From Mycobacterium sp. UM_CSW (GTDB lineage Bacteria > Actinomycetota > Actinomycetes > Mycobacteriales > Mycobacteriaceae), in contig NZ_AUWQ01000046.1 of NCBI RefSeq assembly GCF_000455205.1, forward strand, positions 1 to 63,953: 63,953 nt of DNA. Reading direction: 5' to 3'. Each line of letters opens with the position of its first letter. Position 1 is the stretch's first letter. The position numbers and the translations under genes are program-made. Shown piece by piece: positions 28,037-35,835 of this stretch. Under the pieces are notes generated by a model. The model saw only the letters and a program-made list of their open reading frames with translations. It did no database searches and was not told the DNA's origin.

Positions 28037-28440
28037 CGGGCCGCTCCCTCCGGCTCGGGGAACCAGCGGCGAATGTCGCCGGGCGTGGACACCGCCGCGC
28101 GGTTGAAGACGAAGCGACAGCCGGGCTGCGTCGCATGCGCGGCGTTGACGATCGACTCGAACAGCAGGGTGTTGCCGGGCACAAGGCGAATCCCGGCTCC
28201 GACCAGTACCGCGTCGTAGGCCTTGGCCTCCAGCCATTGGCGGGCCTTGTCGGCGCCCGCCGTTCCGAAGTCGATCAGGCAGTTGTCCACGTCATAGCCG
28301 GCGGCGCGCAGGCCCGCGACGTTGTCGTCGTTGGCCGCCCGCAGCGACTCCCTGGACAGCCCCGGGAATTGGGCGAAATCCGGTGACGAGCAGTCGATCA
28401 CCTCGGGATCGAGTCCGATCTGGATGACGGTGACGGTCAT
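28033..28440 (-). CDS. Conserved hypothetical protein, first gene of the monooxygenase operon
   Basis: A 135-aa soluble protein of alternating strands and helices (MTVTVIQIGLDP, then YDAVLVGAGIRLVPG), suggesting a small alpha/beta Rossmann-like fold. I do not recognise the family. It has no signal peptide. Its stop overlaps the monooxygenase ATG, and it is first in an operon whose promoter holds the TCAACAGTTGTTGA palindromes. A binding or accessory role for the monooxygenase substrate is only inference. Confidence 0.75.
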   Translation of the reverse strand: MTVTVIQIGLDPEVIDCSSPDFAQFPGLSRESLRAANDDNVAGLRAAGYDVDNCLIDFGTAGADKARQWLEAKAYDAVLVGAGIRLVPGNTLLFESIVNAAHATQPGCRFVFNRAAVSTPGDIRRWFPEPEGAAR

Positions 28441-28460
28441 GGCGGGGCCTCCTCGACGAT

Positions 28461-28476
28461 TTCAACAGTTGTTGAA
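28461..28476. promoter_or_regulatory. Palindromic operator 1, TTCAACAGTTGTTGAA
   Basis: A perfect inverted repeat TTCAACA-GT-TGTTGAA, 20 nt upstream of the first gene of the monooxygenase operon. The same core recurs 44 bp away, next to the TetR start. Confidence 0.8.
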
Positions 28477-28505
28477 CTCGACGGTAGGCCCCGGTGCTGG
28501 CCGTG

Positions 28506-28520
28506 TCAACAGTTGTTGAA
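28506..28520. promoter_or_regulatory. Palindromic operator 2, TCAACAGTTGTTGAA
   Basis: The second copy of the 14-bp core lies 13 nt before the TetR ATG at 28534. Two identical palindromes, one beside each divergent start, are the expected layout for TetR repression of both transcripts. Confidence 0.8.
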
Positions 28521-28533
28521 TACAATTTCGCCC

Positions 28534-29091
28534 ATGCCCGCCAAGACCCGTGACGGGAAGGCCACCCGCGCGACGATCCAGCGCGTCGCGCGCGGCCAGT
28601 TCTCCGCCCACGGCTTCGAACGCACCACCATCCGCTCGATCGCGTCGGAGGCCGGCGTCGATCCCGCCCTGGTCATGCATTACTTCGGCAGCAAGGCGGA
28701 CCTGTTCGCCGCCGTTTCCCGGCTCGAAGTCACCTTTCCCGATCTCTCGGGCGTCGCGCCCGAGCGGATGGCGGATGCCCTGGTGCCGCTGTTCGTCAGG
28801 GTGTGGGACCCGCACGGGTCTTTCCTGCCGCTGCTGCGCGCGGCCGCGACCAACCGGGCCGCCGCCGACGCGCTGCTCGAGGTGTTCGTCGAGCAGGTGG
28901 CTCCGGCGCTGGCGGTCGTCACACCCGACCGCGCCGCCGAGCGGGCCGCGCTGGTGGGCTCCCAGGTGCTGGGAATTGCGATGGCCCGCAACGTCGTTGG
29001 GGTGCCGGCGCTGGTGGATATGGACGACGCGACGCTGACCGAATGGGTGCGCCCGGTGCTCGCGCGCTATCTCACGGGCCCGGCGCCCTAG
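28534..29091 (+). CDS. TetR-family regulator, probably of the divergent monooxygenase operon
   Basis: A 185-aa protein. The helix-turn-helix is at about residues 8-50: ATIQRVARGQFSAHGFERTT, then SIASEAGVDPALVMHYFGSK. A TetR_C ligand domain follows. It starts at ATG 28534; a TTG at 28513 lies inside the operator and is rejected. The twin palindromes in the 93-bp divergent gap are its likely binding sites. Confidence 0.9.
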   Translation: MPAKTRDGKATRATIQRVARGQFSAHGFERTTIRSIASEAGVDPALVMHYFGSKADLFAAVSRLEVTFPDLSGVAPERMADALVPLFVRVWDPHGSFLPLLRAAATNRAAADALLEVFVEQVAPALAVVTPDRAAERAALVGSQVLGIAMARNVVGVPALVDMDDATLTEWVRPVLARYLTGPAP

Positions 29092-29105
29092 CGGGGAACG
29101 CCGCC

Positions 29106-29111
29106 TAGAGT
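29106..29111 (+). promoter_or_regulatory. Predicted -10 for a leaderless transcript of the Ddn-like gene
   Basis: TAGAGT fits TANNNT and ends 8 nt before the ATG at 29119. No ribosome-binding sequence lies between. Confidence 0.35.
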
Positions 29112-29118
29112 AGTTGAC

Positions 29119-29556
29119 ATGCCACTTTCAGGTGAATACGCACCCAGCCCGCTCGATTGGTCCCGCGAACAAGCCGACAAATACGCCGAATCCGGCGGGA
29201 CCGAAGGCACCGAGCTCAAGGGCAAGCCCGTCATCCTGCTGACCACCGTCGGGGCCAAGACCGGCAAGATCCGCAAGACCCCGCTGATGCGCGTCGAGCA
29301 CAACGGCGAGTACGCCGTCGTCGCCTCGCTCGGCGGGGCCCCGAAGCACCCCGTCTGGTACTACAACATCAAGAAGAACCCGCGCGTCGAGCTGCAGGAC
29401 GGGACCGTCACCCGCGATTACGACGCCCGCGAGGTGTTCGGCGACGAGAAGGCCACCTGGTGGGAGCGTGCCGTGCAGGCGTGGCCGGACTACGCCGAGT
29501 ACCAGAAGAAGACCGACCGCCAGATCCCGGTGTTCGTGCTGAGCCCAGTCGGCTGA
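29119..29556 (+). CDS. Deazaflavin (F420)-dependent nitroreductase-family protein (Rv1558 homologue)
   Basis: A 145-aa split beta-barrel protein of the Ddn family, close to Mtb Rv1558 (148 aa). Recognisable blocks are [38 protein letters not shown] and the C-terminal IPVFVLSPV. Such proteins use F420H2 to reduce quinones or nitro compounds and some act in oxidative-stress defence. It lies 23 nt before ilvA, as in Mtb. Confidence 0.92.
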   Translation: MPLSGEYAPSPLDWSREQADKYAESGGTEGTELKGKPVILLTTVGAKTGKIRKTPLMRVEHNGEYAVVASLGGAPKHPVWYYNIKKNPRVELQDGTVTRDYDAREVFGDEKATWWERAVQAWPDYAEYQKKTDRQIPVFVLSPVG

Positions 29557-29579
29557 ACGCGGCATGGGACCATTGATCG

Positions 29580-30860
29580 GTGTCCGCTGAACTGAGCCAG
29601 ACCCCGCGTGAGTCGCCGCTGTGCGCGGCAGACATCGATGCGGCGGCCCAGCGGATCGCCCCCGTGGTCACGCCCACCCCGCTGCAGCTGAGCGATCGGC
29701 TGTCGGCGATCACCGGCGCGCAGGTCTTCCTCAAGCGCGAAGACCTGCAGGTGGTGCGCTCCTACAAGCTGCGCGGCGCGTACAACCTGCTGGTGCAGCT
29801 CTCCGAGGAGGAGCTGGCCGCGGGCGTCGTGTGCTCGTCGGCGGGCAACCACGCGCAGGGCTTCGCCTACGCCTGCCGCGCGCTCGGCGTGCACGGCCGC
29901 GTCTACGTGCCGGCCAAGACGCCCAAACAAAAGCGCGACCGGATTCGCTACCACGGCGGGGACTTCATCGAGCTGATCGTGGGCGGGTCGACCTACGACC
30001 TCGCGGCCGAGGCGGCGCTCGACGACGTCCAACGCACCGGCGCCACGCTGGTGCCGCCCTACGACGACCCGCGCACCATGGCCGGGCAGGGCACCATCGC
30101 GCTCGAGCTGCTCGACCAACTCGAGGCAGAGCCGGACCTGGTCGTCGTCCCGGTGGGCGGCGGCGGCTGCATCTCCGGCATCACCACCTACCTGGCCGAA
30201 CGGACGACGAACACCGCGGTGCTCGGCGTCGAGCCCGCCGGCGCAGCGGCGATGATGGCGGCGCTGGCCGCCGGTGAGCCGGTGACGCTCGACCACGTCG
30301 ACCAGTTCGTCGACGGCGCCGCGGTGAAACGGGCCGGGACGCTGACCTACGCGGCGCTGGCCGCCGCCGGCGACATGGTGTCGATCACCACGGTCGACGA
30401 GGGCGCGGTGTGCACCGCGATGCTGGACCTTTATCAGAACGAGGGCATCATCGCCGAGCCGGCGGGCGCGTTGGCGGTCGCCGGGCTGCTGGAGGCGAAC
30501 GTCGAGCCCGGGTCCACGGTGGTGTGCCTCATCTCGGGCGGCAACAACGACGTGTCGCGCTACGGCGAGGTGCTGGAGCGCTCGCTGGTGCACCTCGGTC
30601 TCAAGCACTACTTCCTGGTGGACTTCCCGCAGGAGCCGGGCGCCCTGCGCCGTTTCCTCGACGAGGTGCTCGGGCCCAACGACGACATCACCCTGTTCGA
30701 GTACGTGAAGCGCAACAACCGGGAAACCGGTGAGGCGCTGGTCGGGATCGAGCTGGGCTCGGCCGCGGGCCTGGACGGGCTGATGGCACGGATGCGGGCG
30801 ACCGAAATTCACGTCGAGGCCCTCGAGCCCGGTTCGCCGGCCTACCGCTACCTCCTGTAG
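29580..30860 (+). CDS. ilvA: Threonine dehydratase (biosynthetic)
   Basis: A 426-aa PLP enzyme, the homologue of Mtb IlvA (Rv1559, 429 aa). It converts threonine to 2-oxobutanoate and commits carbon to isoleucine. The PLP lysine is in VRSYKLRGAYN near residue 63, the substrate loop SSAGNHAQGFA near 88 and the phosphate-binding VGGGGCISG near 194. The C-terminal ACT-like domain (YFLVDFPQEPGALRRFL near 343) carries feedback regulation by isoleucine. The GTG at 29580 aligns with the Mtb N-terminus. Confidence 0.96.
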   Translation: MSAELSQTPRESPLCAADIDAAAQRIAPVVTPTPLQLSDRLSAITGAQVFLKREDLQVVRSYKLRGAYNLLVQLSEEELAAGVVCSSAGNHAQGFAYACRALGVHGRVYVPAKTPKQKRDRIRYHGGDFIELIVGGSTYDLAAEAALDDVQRTGATLVPPYDDPRTMAGQGTIALELLDQLEAEPDLVVVPVGGGGCISGITTYLAERTTNTAVLGVEPAGAAAMMAALAAGEPVTLDHVDQFVDGAAVKRAGTLTYAALAAAGDMVSITTVDEGAVCTAMLDLYQNEGIIAEPAGALAVAGLLEANVEPGSTVVCLISGGNNDVSRYGEVLERSLVHLGLKHYFLVDFPQEPGALRRFLDEVLGPNDDITLFEYVKRNNRETGEALVGIELGSAAGLDGLMARMRATEIHVEALEPGSPAYRYLL

Positions 30861-30869
30861 CCGGGGAAC

Positions 30870-31748
30870 ATGGGTCAACCCGGCTTCGGCGTGGTCAGCG
30901 CCGGCACCGTGGTGTTCCTGGTACTGCTGGCGGGGGCGGCGATCTGGGTCGGTAGGAGCGGGCTTGCGTTGCGTCGGCTCTGGGCGCGGCTGTCCGGCGC
31001 CCCGGCGATCCGCCGGGCGCTGACCTGGGCACGCGACAGGATCGGTGCGCGGGGATGGCCGTTGGCGCGCCGGTTGCCGGCCGACGAGGTCGCCGGTGTC
31101 GCGCTGCTCCTGGGCTTGGTCGTGGTGGCGGCGGTGGCGGTGGGCTTCACCGAGGTGCTCGACGACGTGCTGGAGGGCGACGGCATCGTCGGAATCGACC
31201 GACCGGCGGCGCACTGGCTCGCGACCCACCGCGATCTGTGGCTCACCACGGCGCTGCGCGTGGTCACCGCCGGAGGCGACCCGCTTTTCCTTACCGCGCT
31301 GGCCCTATCGATTTCCGTCGTCGCCGGTTGGCGATGCAGGTCGTGGCGGCCCGTGGTGCTCGCTCTGGTGGGAGGCGGTGGGATGGCACTGGTGCTCTTC
31401 ACCGCCAAGGCGTTGGTGGGCCGGCAGCGACCACCCCTGCCATTCGCGGCGGTCGCCGCGGACGGCTATTCCTTTCCCTCCGGGCACGCCACCGGAACCG
31501 CGGCGATCATGGTCATCTCCGCCTGGATGATCGCCCGCTGGCTGATCACCGGGTGGACGGGGCGGGTGATCGTCTGGGCGGTGGCGATCGGCTCGGCGCT
31601 GGTGATCGGGTATTCGCGCGTTTATCTGGGCGTGCATTACGTCAGCGATGTGCTGGCCGGCTGGCTGCTGGGCCTCGCCTGGGCGGGCATCGTCATGCTG
31701 GTCGGTTCTTGGTGGACCGACGAGCGGCGGGTGGCGCCCTCAGGTTAG
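30870..31748 (+). CDS. PAP2-family phosphatase, membrane-bound
   Basis: A 292-aa membrane protein with a long amino-terminal region of two hydrophobic segments. The PAP2 catalytic motifs are KALVGRQRPP, PSGHATG and SRVYLGVHYVSDV (KX6RP, PSGH, SRX5HX3D). Substrates in the family include phosphatidic acid, undecaprenyl pyrophosphate and decaprenyl-phosphoribose phosphate; which applies is unknown. It starts 9 nt after ilvA and overlaps the convergent PNPOx-like gene by 9 bp. This gene is not part of the Mtb ilvA neighbourhood. Confidence 0.88.
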   Translation: MGQPGFGVVSAGTVVFLVLLAGAAIWVGRSGLALRRLWARLSGAPAIRRALTWARDRIGARGWPLARRLPADEVAGVALLLGLVVVAAVAVGFTEVLDDVLEGDGIVGIDRPAAHWLATHRDLWLTTALRVVTAGGDPLFLTALALSISVVAGWRCRSWRPVVLALVGGGGMALVLFTAKALVGRQRPPLPFAAVAADGYSFPSGHATGTAAIMVISAWMIARWLITGWTGRVIVWAVAIGSALVIGYSRVYLGVHYVSDVLAGWLLGLAWAGIVMLVGSWWTDERRVAPSG

Positions 31749-32390
31749 GTAGGCCGGCACGGGGGTGCCGGGTTCCAGGTCGTCGGCCGGCACCGGCGCT
31801 CCCGCCGTCAGGCTCAGCGGCACCACGCCGGCCCAGTGCGGCAACACACTGTCCTCCGGATCGTCGACCGGGCCGCCGGCGCGCACCTTGGCCGAGACCT
31901 CGGCCAGGTCCAGCGCGAGCACCCCGGTCGCGGCGAGTTCGCGCGCGTTGGGATTGCGGCAGTCGTCGGCGCGCCCGGGCCGGATGTGGTCGAGCAGGCT
32001 GCGCAGCGCGCGCAGCTTCTCCGCGGGATCGTCGACCACCTGAGCGGCGCCCAGCACGACCACCGAGCGGAAGTTCACCGAATGGTGCATGGCCGATCGG
32101 GCCAGCACCAGCCCGTCGACGAGCGTGACGGTGACGCAGACCGGCAGGCCATCGGGTGCCGCCTTGGCGGCCAGCAGCGGGCCGCCGCCGGTGGAACCGT
32201 GCAGGTAGAGGGTCTCGCCGAGGCGGGCGTGCGTCGTCGGCAACACCACCGGCCCACCGGCGCCCTGGTAGCCGAGGTGACAGACCAAGGCCTCGTCCAG
32301 GATCGCGTGGACGGTGGGCCGGTCGTAGCGCGCGCGTTCGCGGTAGCGGGTGGGCGTGGTTCGGGCCGTCGGGCGGTATGCGGTGTCCAC
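31740..32390 (-). CDS. Pyridoxamine 5'-phosphate oxidase-like FMN-binding protein
   Basis: A 216-aa split-barrel flavoprotein of the PF12900/Nim-like group. Blocks are DEALVCHLGYQ, VVLPTTHARLGETLYLHGST and HHSVNFRSVVVLGAAQ. It is divergently paired with a MocR regulator that senses PLP-type ligands, across a 40-bp gap containing repeated AGTACA words. It may be the main target of that regulator. True PNPOx activity is not certain for this group. Confidence 0.83.
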   Translation of the reverse strand: MDTAYRPTARTTPTRYRERARYDRPTVHAILDEALVCHLGYQGAGGPVVLPTTHARLGETLYLHGSTGGGPLLAAKAAPDGLPVCVTVTLVDGLVLARSAMHHSVNFRSVVVLGAAQVVDDPAEKLRALRSLLDHIRPGRADDCRNPNARELAATGVLALDLAEVSAKVRAGGPVDDPEDSVLPHWAGVVPLSLTAGAPVPADDLEPGTPVPAYLT

Positions 32391-32408
32391 TGGATTGCCT
32401 TTGATTTC

Positions 32409-32441
32409 GTACTAGTACATAATTATTCTCGTGCCAGTACA
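32409..32441. promoter_or_regulatory. MocR-type operator: palindrome and direct repeat
   Basis: GTACTAGTAC (32409-32418) is a perfect palindrome. C-N-AGTACA appears at 32412-32419 and again at 32434-32441, 22 bp apart, about two helical turns. Direct repeats with this spacing are typical MocR/PdxR binding sites. The second copy overlaps the first codons of the regulator, suggesting autoregulation. Confidence 0.5.
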
Positions 32442-33744
32442 ATATACGGGGACGGGCGCGGAATCCATAGCCGCCAACGTCGAGGAGGCCATCTCCCACG
32501 GCGCGCTGGCGCCCGGGGACGCGCTGCCGCCGATCCGCGACCTGGCGGGCCGACTCGGCGTGAACCCCAACACCGTGGCCGCGGCCTACCGCCTGCTGCG
32601 CGATCGCGGCGCCATCGAGACCGCGGGGCGGCGCGGCACCCGGGTGCGGCACCGCCCCGCGACGACGCCCCGTTCGCTGCTGGGGCTCGACATCCCGGCC
32701 GGCGTGCGCGACCTGTCGAGCGGGAACCCCGACCCGGCGTTGCTGCCGATCGCCTCCGCGCGGGTCCCGCGCCCCAGGCCCTTGGTCTACGGTGAGCCGG
32801 CGATGTCGCCCGCGTTGGTCGATCACGCCCAGGCGGCGTTCGCCGCGGACGGCGTCCCGGCCGATCACCTGGCGGTGACGAGCGGCGCGCTGGACGGCAT
32901 CGAGCGCGCGTTGACCGCGCACCTGCGCCCGGGTGACCGGGTCGCCGTGGAGGAACCGGGATGGGCCAACCTGTTGGATCTGCTTGCCGCCCTTGGTCTT
33001 TCGGCGGAGCCGGTGCGGGTCGACGACGACGGCCCGCTGGTCGCCGACCTGGCCCGGGCGCTCGGGCGCGGGGTGCGGGCGGTGGTCGTCACCACCCGCG
33101 CGCACAACCCGACCGGTGCGGCGCTGTCCGCGGACCGCGCGGACGCGCTGCGCGGATTGCTGGCCGCGCGCGCCGACGAGGTGCTGCTCATCGAGGACGA
33201 CCACTGCGCGGGCATCGCCGGGGCGCCCCTGCACACGCTGGCCGGATCGACCGGCCACTGGGCGTTCGTGCGATCGGCGTCCAAGGCCTACGGTCCGGAC
33301 CTGCGCGTCGCCGTCCTGGCCGGGGATCACCGCACCGTCGAGCGCGTGCACGGCCGCCTGCGTCTCGGCCCCGGCTGGGTGAGCCACCTGTTGCAGGATC
33401 TCGCCGTCCGCCTGTGGTCCGATGACGCGGCAGCGCGCCTCGTCGGCGAGGCCGAGAAGCAGTACGTCGCCAACCGGACGCGACTTCGCACCGCGCTGGC
33501 CGAGCGCGGTGTCGTCGCCCACGGGCGCTCCGGGCTCAACGTGTGGGTCCCGGTGCCCGACGAGACGGTGGCGATCACCCGGCTGCTCGGCGCGGGTTGG
33601 GCCGCGGCGCCGGGGGCGCGGTTCCGGATTCGCACCCCACCCGGGATCCGGGTCACCGTCGCCGATTTGGGCGCGCGCGAGATCGAGCCGCTGGCCGACG
33701 CGATCGCCGAGGCGGTGCTGGCTACCGGCCGTCCGAGCGTGTAG
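32431..33744 (+). CDS. MocR/GabR-type regulator (GntR DNA-binding fused to PLP aminotransferase fold)
   Basis: A 437-aa fusion. Residues about 1-75 are a GntR winged helix (LPPIRDLAGRLGVNPNTVAAAYRLL). Residues about 90-430 have the fold-type I aminotransferase scaffold with the PLP Lys in RSASKAYGPDLR near 284 and the Asp-bearing LLIEDDHCAG. Such proteins bind PLP and control genes of PLP or amino-acid metabolism. The start is a GTG at 32431. Its 3' end overlaps convergent mug by 23 bp. Confidence 0.9.
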   Translation: MPVQYTGTGAESIAANVEEAISHGALAPGDALPPIRDLAGRLGVNPNTVAAAYRLLRDRGAIETAGRRGTRVRHRPATTPRSLLGLDIPAGVRDLSSGNPDPALLPIASARVPRPRPLVYGEPAMSPALVDHAQAAFAADGVPADHLAVTSGALDGIERALTAHLRPGDRVAVEEPGWANLLDLLAALGLSAEPVRVDDDGPLVADLARALGRGVRAVVVTTRAHNPTGAALSADRADALRGLLAARADEVLLIEDDHCAGIAGAPLHTLAGSTGHWAFVRSASKAYGPDLRVAVLAGDHRTVERVHGRLRLGPGWVSHLLQDLAVRLWSDDAAARLVGEAEKQYVANRTRLRTALAERGVVAHGRSGLNVWVPVPDETVAITRLLGAGWAAAPGARFRIRTPPGIRVTVADLGAREIEPLADAIAEAVLATGRPSV

Positions 33745-34327
33745 GGATGCCGGCGGCGCGGGCGGCCTCGCCGTAGGCGGCCGCGAGGTTCGGCAGCGAC
33801 GCGTGGGCGTTGCGCCCGCTCGGATTGGGGAGGACCCACAGCTCGGTTCCGGGGTAAGGCGACACTTGGATGCCGGTCCTCGCCAGGCGGTCGCCGAAGG
33901 CGTCGCGGTAGGCAGTGACCCCCAGGACCGCGACCACCCGGGGAGAGTACTCGCGGACGGTTTTGTCCAGCCTGTTCCTGCCCTCGATGAACTCGGCGAC
34001 AGTGAGTTCGTCCGCGCTCGCGGTCGCCCGCTCGACAAGGCTGGTGATGCCGATTCCGAGGTCCAACAAATAGTTCCGGTCGGCGGGTGTAAACCCGGCC
34101 GAGGCGTCGATCAGATGATCGGTAACGCCGGCGCGGAACAGCGCCGGCCAGAACCGATTGCCCCGGGGAGCGAAATGGGCTTGCACGGCAACGCTTCTCA
34201 GGCCCGGGTTGATCCCGACGAACAGCAGCCGGACCCGGTCGGATATCAAATCCGGCAGGGTCTCACCGGCGAACCGCTTCAGCTGCTCACGGGTGAACGG
34301 GGCCTTGTCGGGCGGGGCGTCATCCAC
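33722..34327 (-). CDS. mug: G/U mismatch-specific DNA glycosylase (Mug/TDG family)
   Basis: A 201-aa base-excision repair enzyme removing uracil or damaged pyrimidines opposite guanine. The family motif GINPGLRS (catalytic Asn) lies near residue 30 and the second motif NPSGRNA near 172. The start is taken at GTG 34327 (VDDAPPDKAPF), which gives a normal family length; the frame runs open further upstream with atypical arginine-rich sequence and is rejected. Confidence 0.88.
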   Translation of the reverse strand: MDDAPPDKAPFTREQLKRFAGETLPDLISDRVRLLFVGINPGLRSVAVQAHFAPRGNRFWPALFRAGVTDHLIDASAGFTPADRNYLLDLGIGITSLVERATASADELTVAEFIEGRNRLDKTVREYSPRVVAVLGVTAYRDAFGDRLARTGIQVSPYPGTELWVLPNPSGRNAHASLPNLAAAYGEAARAAGIPTRSDGR

Positions 34328-34383
34328 AACGCAGTATTGCAGCCCCTGCGCCGACAGGTCACATTGCAGTGCGCACCGCCCGC

Positions 34384-34917
34384 TCAGACCGCGAGCAACC
34401 GCTCGAAGAATTCGCGGTAGTGCATCAGCGCCACCCGCAGGTCTTCGGTGGAAGCTTCCTCGCCGCGAGCCCACTGTTCTTCGAGCCTGGAGCGGGCGTG
34501 CGCGAAGCCACTGGTGAGCTGGTCGACCAGATCCGAGACCAGCACGTCGGCCTTCTGCACACAGTCCCTGGGATCGTCGACGAACGCCGCCTGCACGCCC
34601 GCCCACCGCGCCCGCAGGTCCGCGAGTTCGTCATCGGCGAAGAGGTTTTCCTCCGCTGAGGACTCACGCTGCGCCTCGGATGTGTGGGCAACGCCCGCGG
34701 CGGTTTCGCGGCCGCGTCCCGCCTCGGCGCCGACATTCGGGGATCCGCCCGACATCCCCGACGGCGTGCCGGTCGACGGTTGTGACGGTTGCGTCGAAGC
34801 CGTCGGCGGGTCGTTCGACACCGGCGACGCCGAGCCCTGGCTCGCCGATGGCGTTGGAACACCAGCGGGTTCGTCGAACGTCTGAGTCGTCTCGGTCGGG
34901 TGTTCGTGCGTGGTCAT
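34384..34917 (-). CDS. Hypothetical protein with disordered N-terminus, paralogue of the upstream gene
   Basis: A 177-aa protein. Residues 1-90 are Thr/Ser/Pro/Glu-rich and probably disordered. Residues 95-177 share a domain with the next gene upstream: RWAGVQAAFVDDPRDCVQKA here against RWQQVQTTFVDDPATAVGVA there, both ending in HYRxFFE/HYRALFE and LL. I do not know the family name. It has no membrane segment. The start overlaps the upstream stop by 4 nt. Confidence 0.75.
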   Translation of the reverse strand: MTTHEHPTETTQTFDEPAGVPTPSASQGSASPVSNDPPTASTQPSQPSTGTPSGMSGGSPNVGAEAGRGRETAAGVAHTSEAQRESSAEENLFADDELADLRARWAGVQAAFVDDPRDCVQKADVLVSDLVDQLTSGFAHARSRLEEQWARGEEASTEDLRVALMHYREFFERLLAV

Positions 34918-35489
34918 GCGCTTCTCTCCCTTGATGTGTCGTTGTCTGCTGTCTCCCCGAGCAACTTCTCAAACAGCGCCCGGTAGTGGACGAAGGCCTC
35001 CCGCTGCTGCTCGGTGCTCACGTCACCGCGCTGCTGCGCGAGGTGAATGCCATGCGCGGCGCGGTAGTAGTCGACGATTTGCGGGTGGTCGACCGAAATG
35101 TCGGCCGCCCGCTGATCGAAATCATCGATCGGGTAACCCCGTTCGCACATGACCTCCGTTACCAGACGGTCGGCGACGCCGACTGCCGTCGCCGGATCGT
35201 CGACGAACGTGGTCTGCACCTGCTGCCAGCGGACGTTGAAATCCGATCGGGCCGCCGGCTTCAGGGGAACGATGTTGAGTTTCTCTCGCTTTCGTTCGCG
35301 GGCGATCAGTTCCTTCTCGGCGGCCTGTTTGTCTCCGGCCTGCGACACCAGGCGCTCGTATTCTGAGCCGTAGTGCTGCCTGAGTCGCTGCGATTTCCGA
35401 CGTCTGTTCCCCACGATCGCCGCGACAACCACCACGGCGACCACGACGACGACACAGGCAGCGATCAAAATCCATTGCCAGATGGGCAT
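34914..35489 (-). CDS. Membrane-anchored paralogue of the downstream hypothetical protein
   Basis: A 191-aa protein. One N-terminal hydrophobic helix (residues 5-27, IAACVVVVVAVVVVAAIVG) is followed by a basic stop-transfer NRRRK and a charged, helical cytoplasmic part. The shared domain (residues about 85-185) contains VRWQQVQTTFVDDP and FVHYRALFEKLLGE. Together with the soluble copy it may form a membrane-linked complex; this is inference. GGAG precedes the ATG. Confidence 0.78.
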   Translation of the reverse strand: MPIWQWILIAACVVVVVAVVVVAAIVGNRRRKSQRLRQHYGSEYERLVSQAGDKQAAEKELIARERKREKLNIVPLKPAARSDFNVRWQQVQTTFVDDPATAVGVADRLVTEVMCERGYPIDDFDQRAADISVDHPQIVDYYRAAHGIHLAQQRGDVSTEQQREAFVHYRALFEKLLGETADNDTSRERSA

Positions 35490-35576
35490 TTCGCGCTCCT
35501 CTCGTACTCATGTCGAATAACCCGGGCGCCGCCGGGGCAAACGCGAATCCGCGGCGGACCCTGCCCGTAGGTTTCG

Positions 35577-35732
35577 CTAGAAGTAGTGCCGGCGGCCGGC
35601 GACGGCGTGTCCGGTATGACCGACGATCGCCAGGATGGCGCCGATGACCAGCAGGACGATTCCGATGGTCCACAGGATGGAAATCTTGAGCAGGAATCCC
35701 GCGACGAGCAGGACGATGCCGAGAATGATCAT
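35577..35732 (-). CDS. Small hydrophobic membrane protein (51 aa)
   Basis: The minus strand from 35732 reads MIILGIVLLVAGFLLKISIL, a second hydrophobic stretch, then HTGHAVAGRRHYF and TAG. Two membrane segments with a short His/Arg tail fit the small 'hydrophobic protein' families common in mycobacteria. A GAGAGG site precedes the ATG. An antisense ORF on the plus strand (35586-35774) encodes acidic low-complexity sequence and is its shadow. It probably heads the operon of the two paralogues. Confidence 0.8.
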   Translation of the reverse strand: MIILGIVLLVAGFLLKISILWTIGIVLLVIGAILAIVGHTGHAVAGRRHYF

Positions 35733-35785
35733 GACGAAACCTCTCTTTATGAAGGCTGTTTCCCCCGACGCTGAGTCCAGTCGAC

Positions 35786-35816
35786 CACCCCTAAGGGCGG
35801 TAGCAATACACCCCTA
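35786..35816. promoter_or_regulatory. Direct repeat CACCCCTA, 23 bp apart
   Basis: CACCCCTA occurs at 35786-35793 and 35809-35816 in the 103-bp gap between the divergent 51-aa membrane protein and the NarL-type regulator. It may be an autoregulatory site. A TANNNT box, TAATGT (35823-35828), ends 8 nt before the regulator's ATG, suggesting a leaderless start. Confidence 0.4.
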
Positions 35817-35835
35817 GGTAGGTAATGTTCGGGGC

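Noticed and set aside
28513-28534. TTG start for the TetR gene inside the operator
   Set aside because: It would start within the palindrome without a ribosome site; the ATG at 28534 fits the family start.
35586-35774. Acidic 62-aa plus-strand ORF
   Set aside because: It is the antisense shadow of the 51-aa hydrophobic gene, which has a ribosome site and membrane helices.
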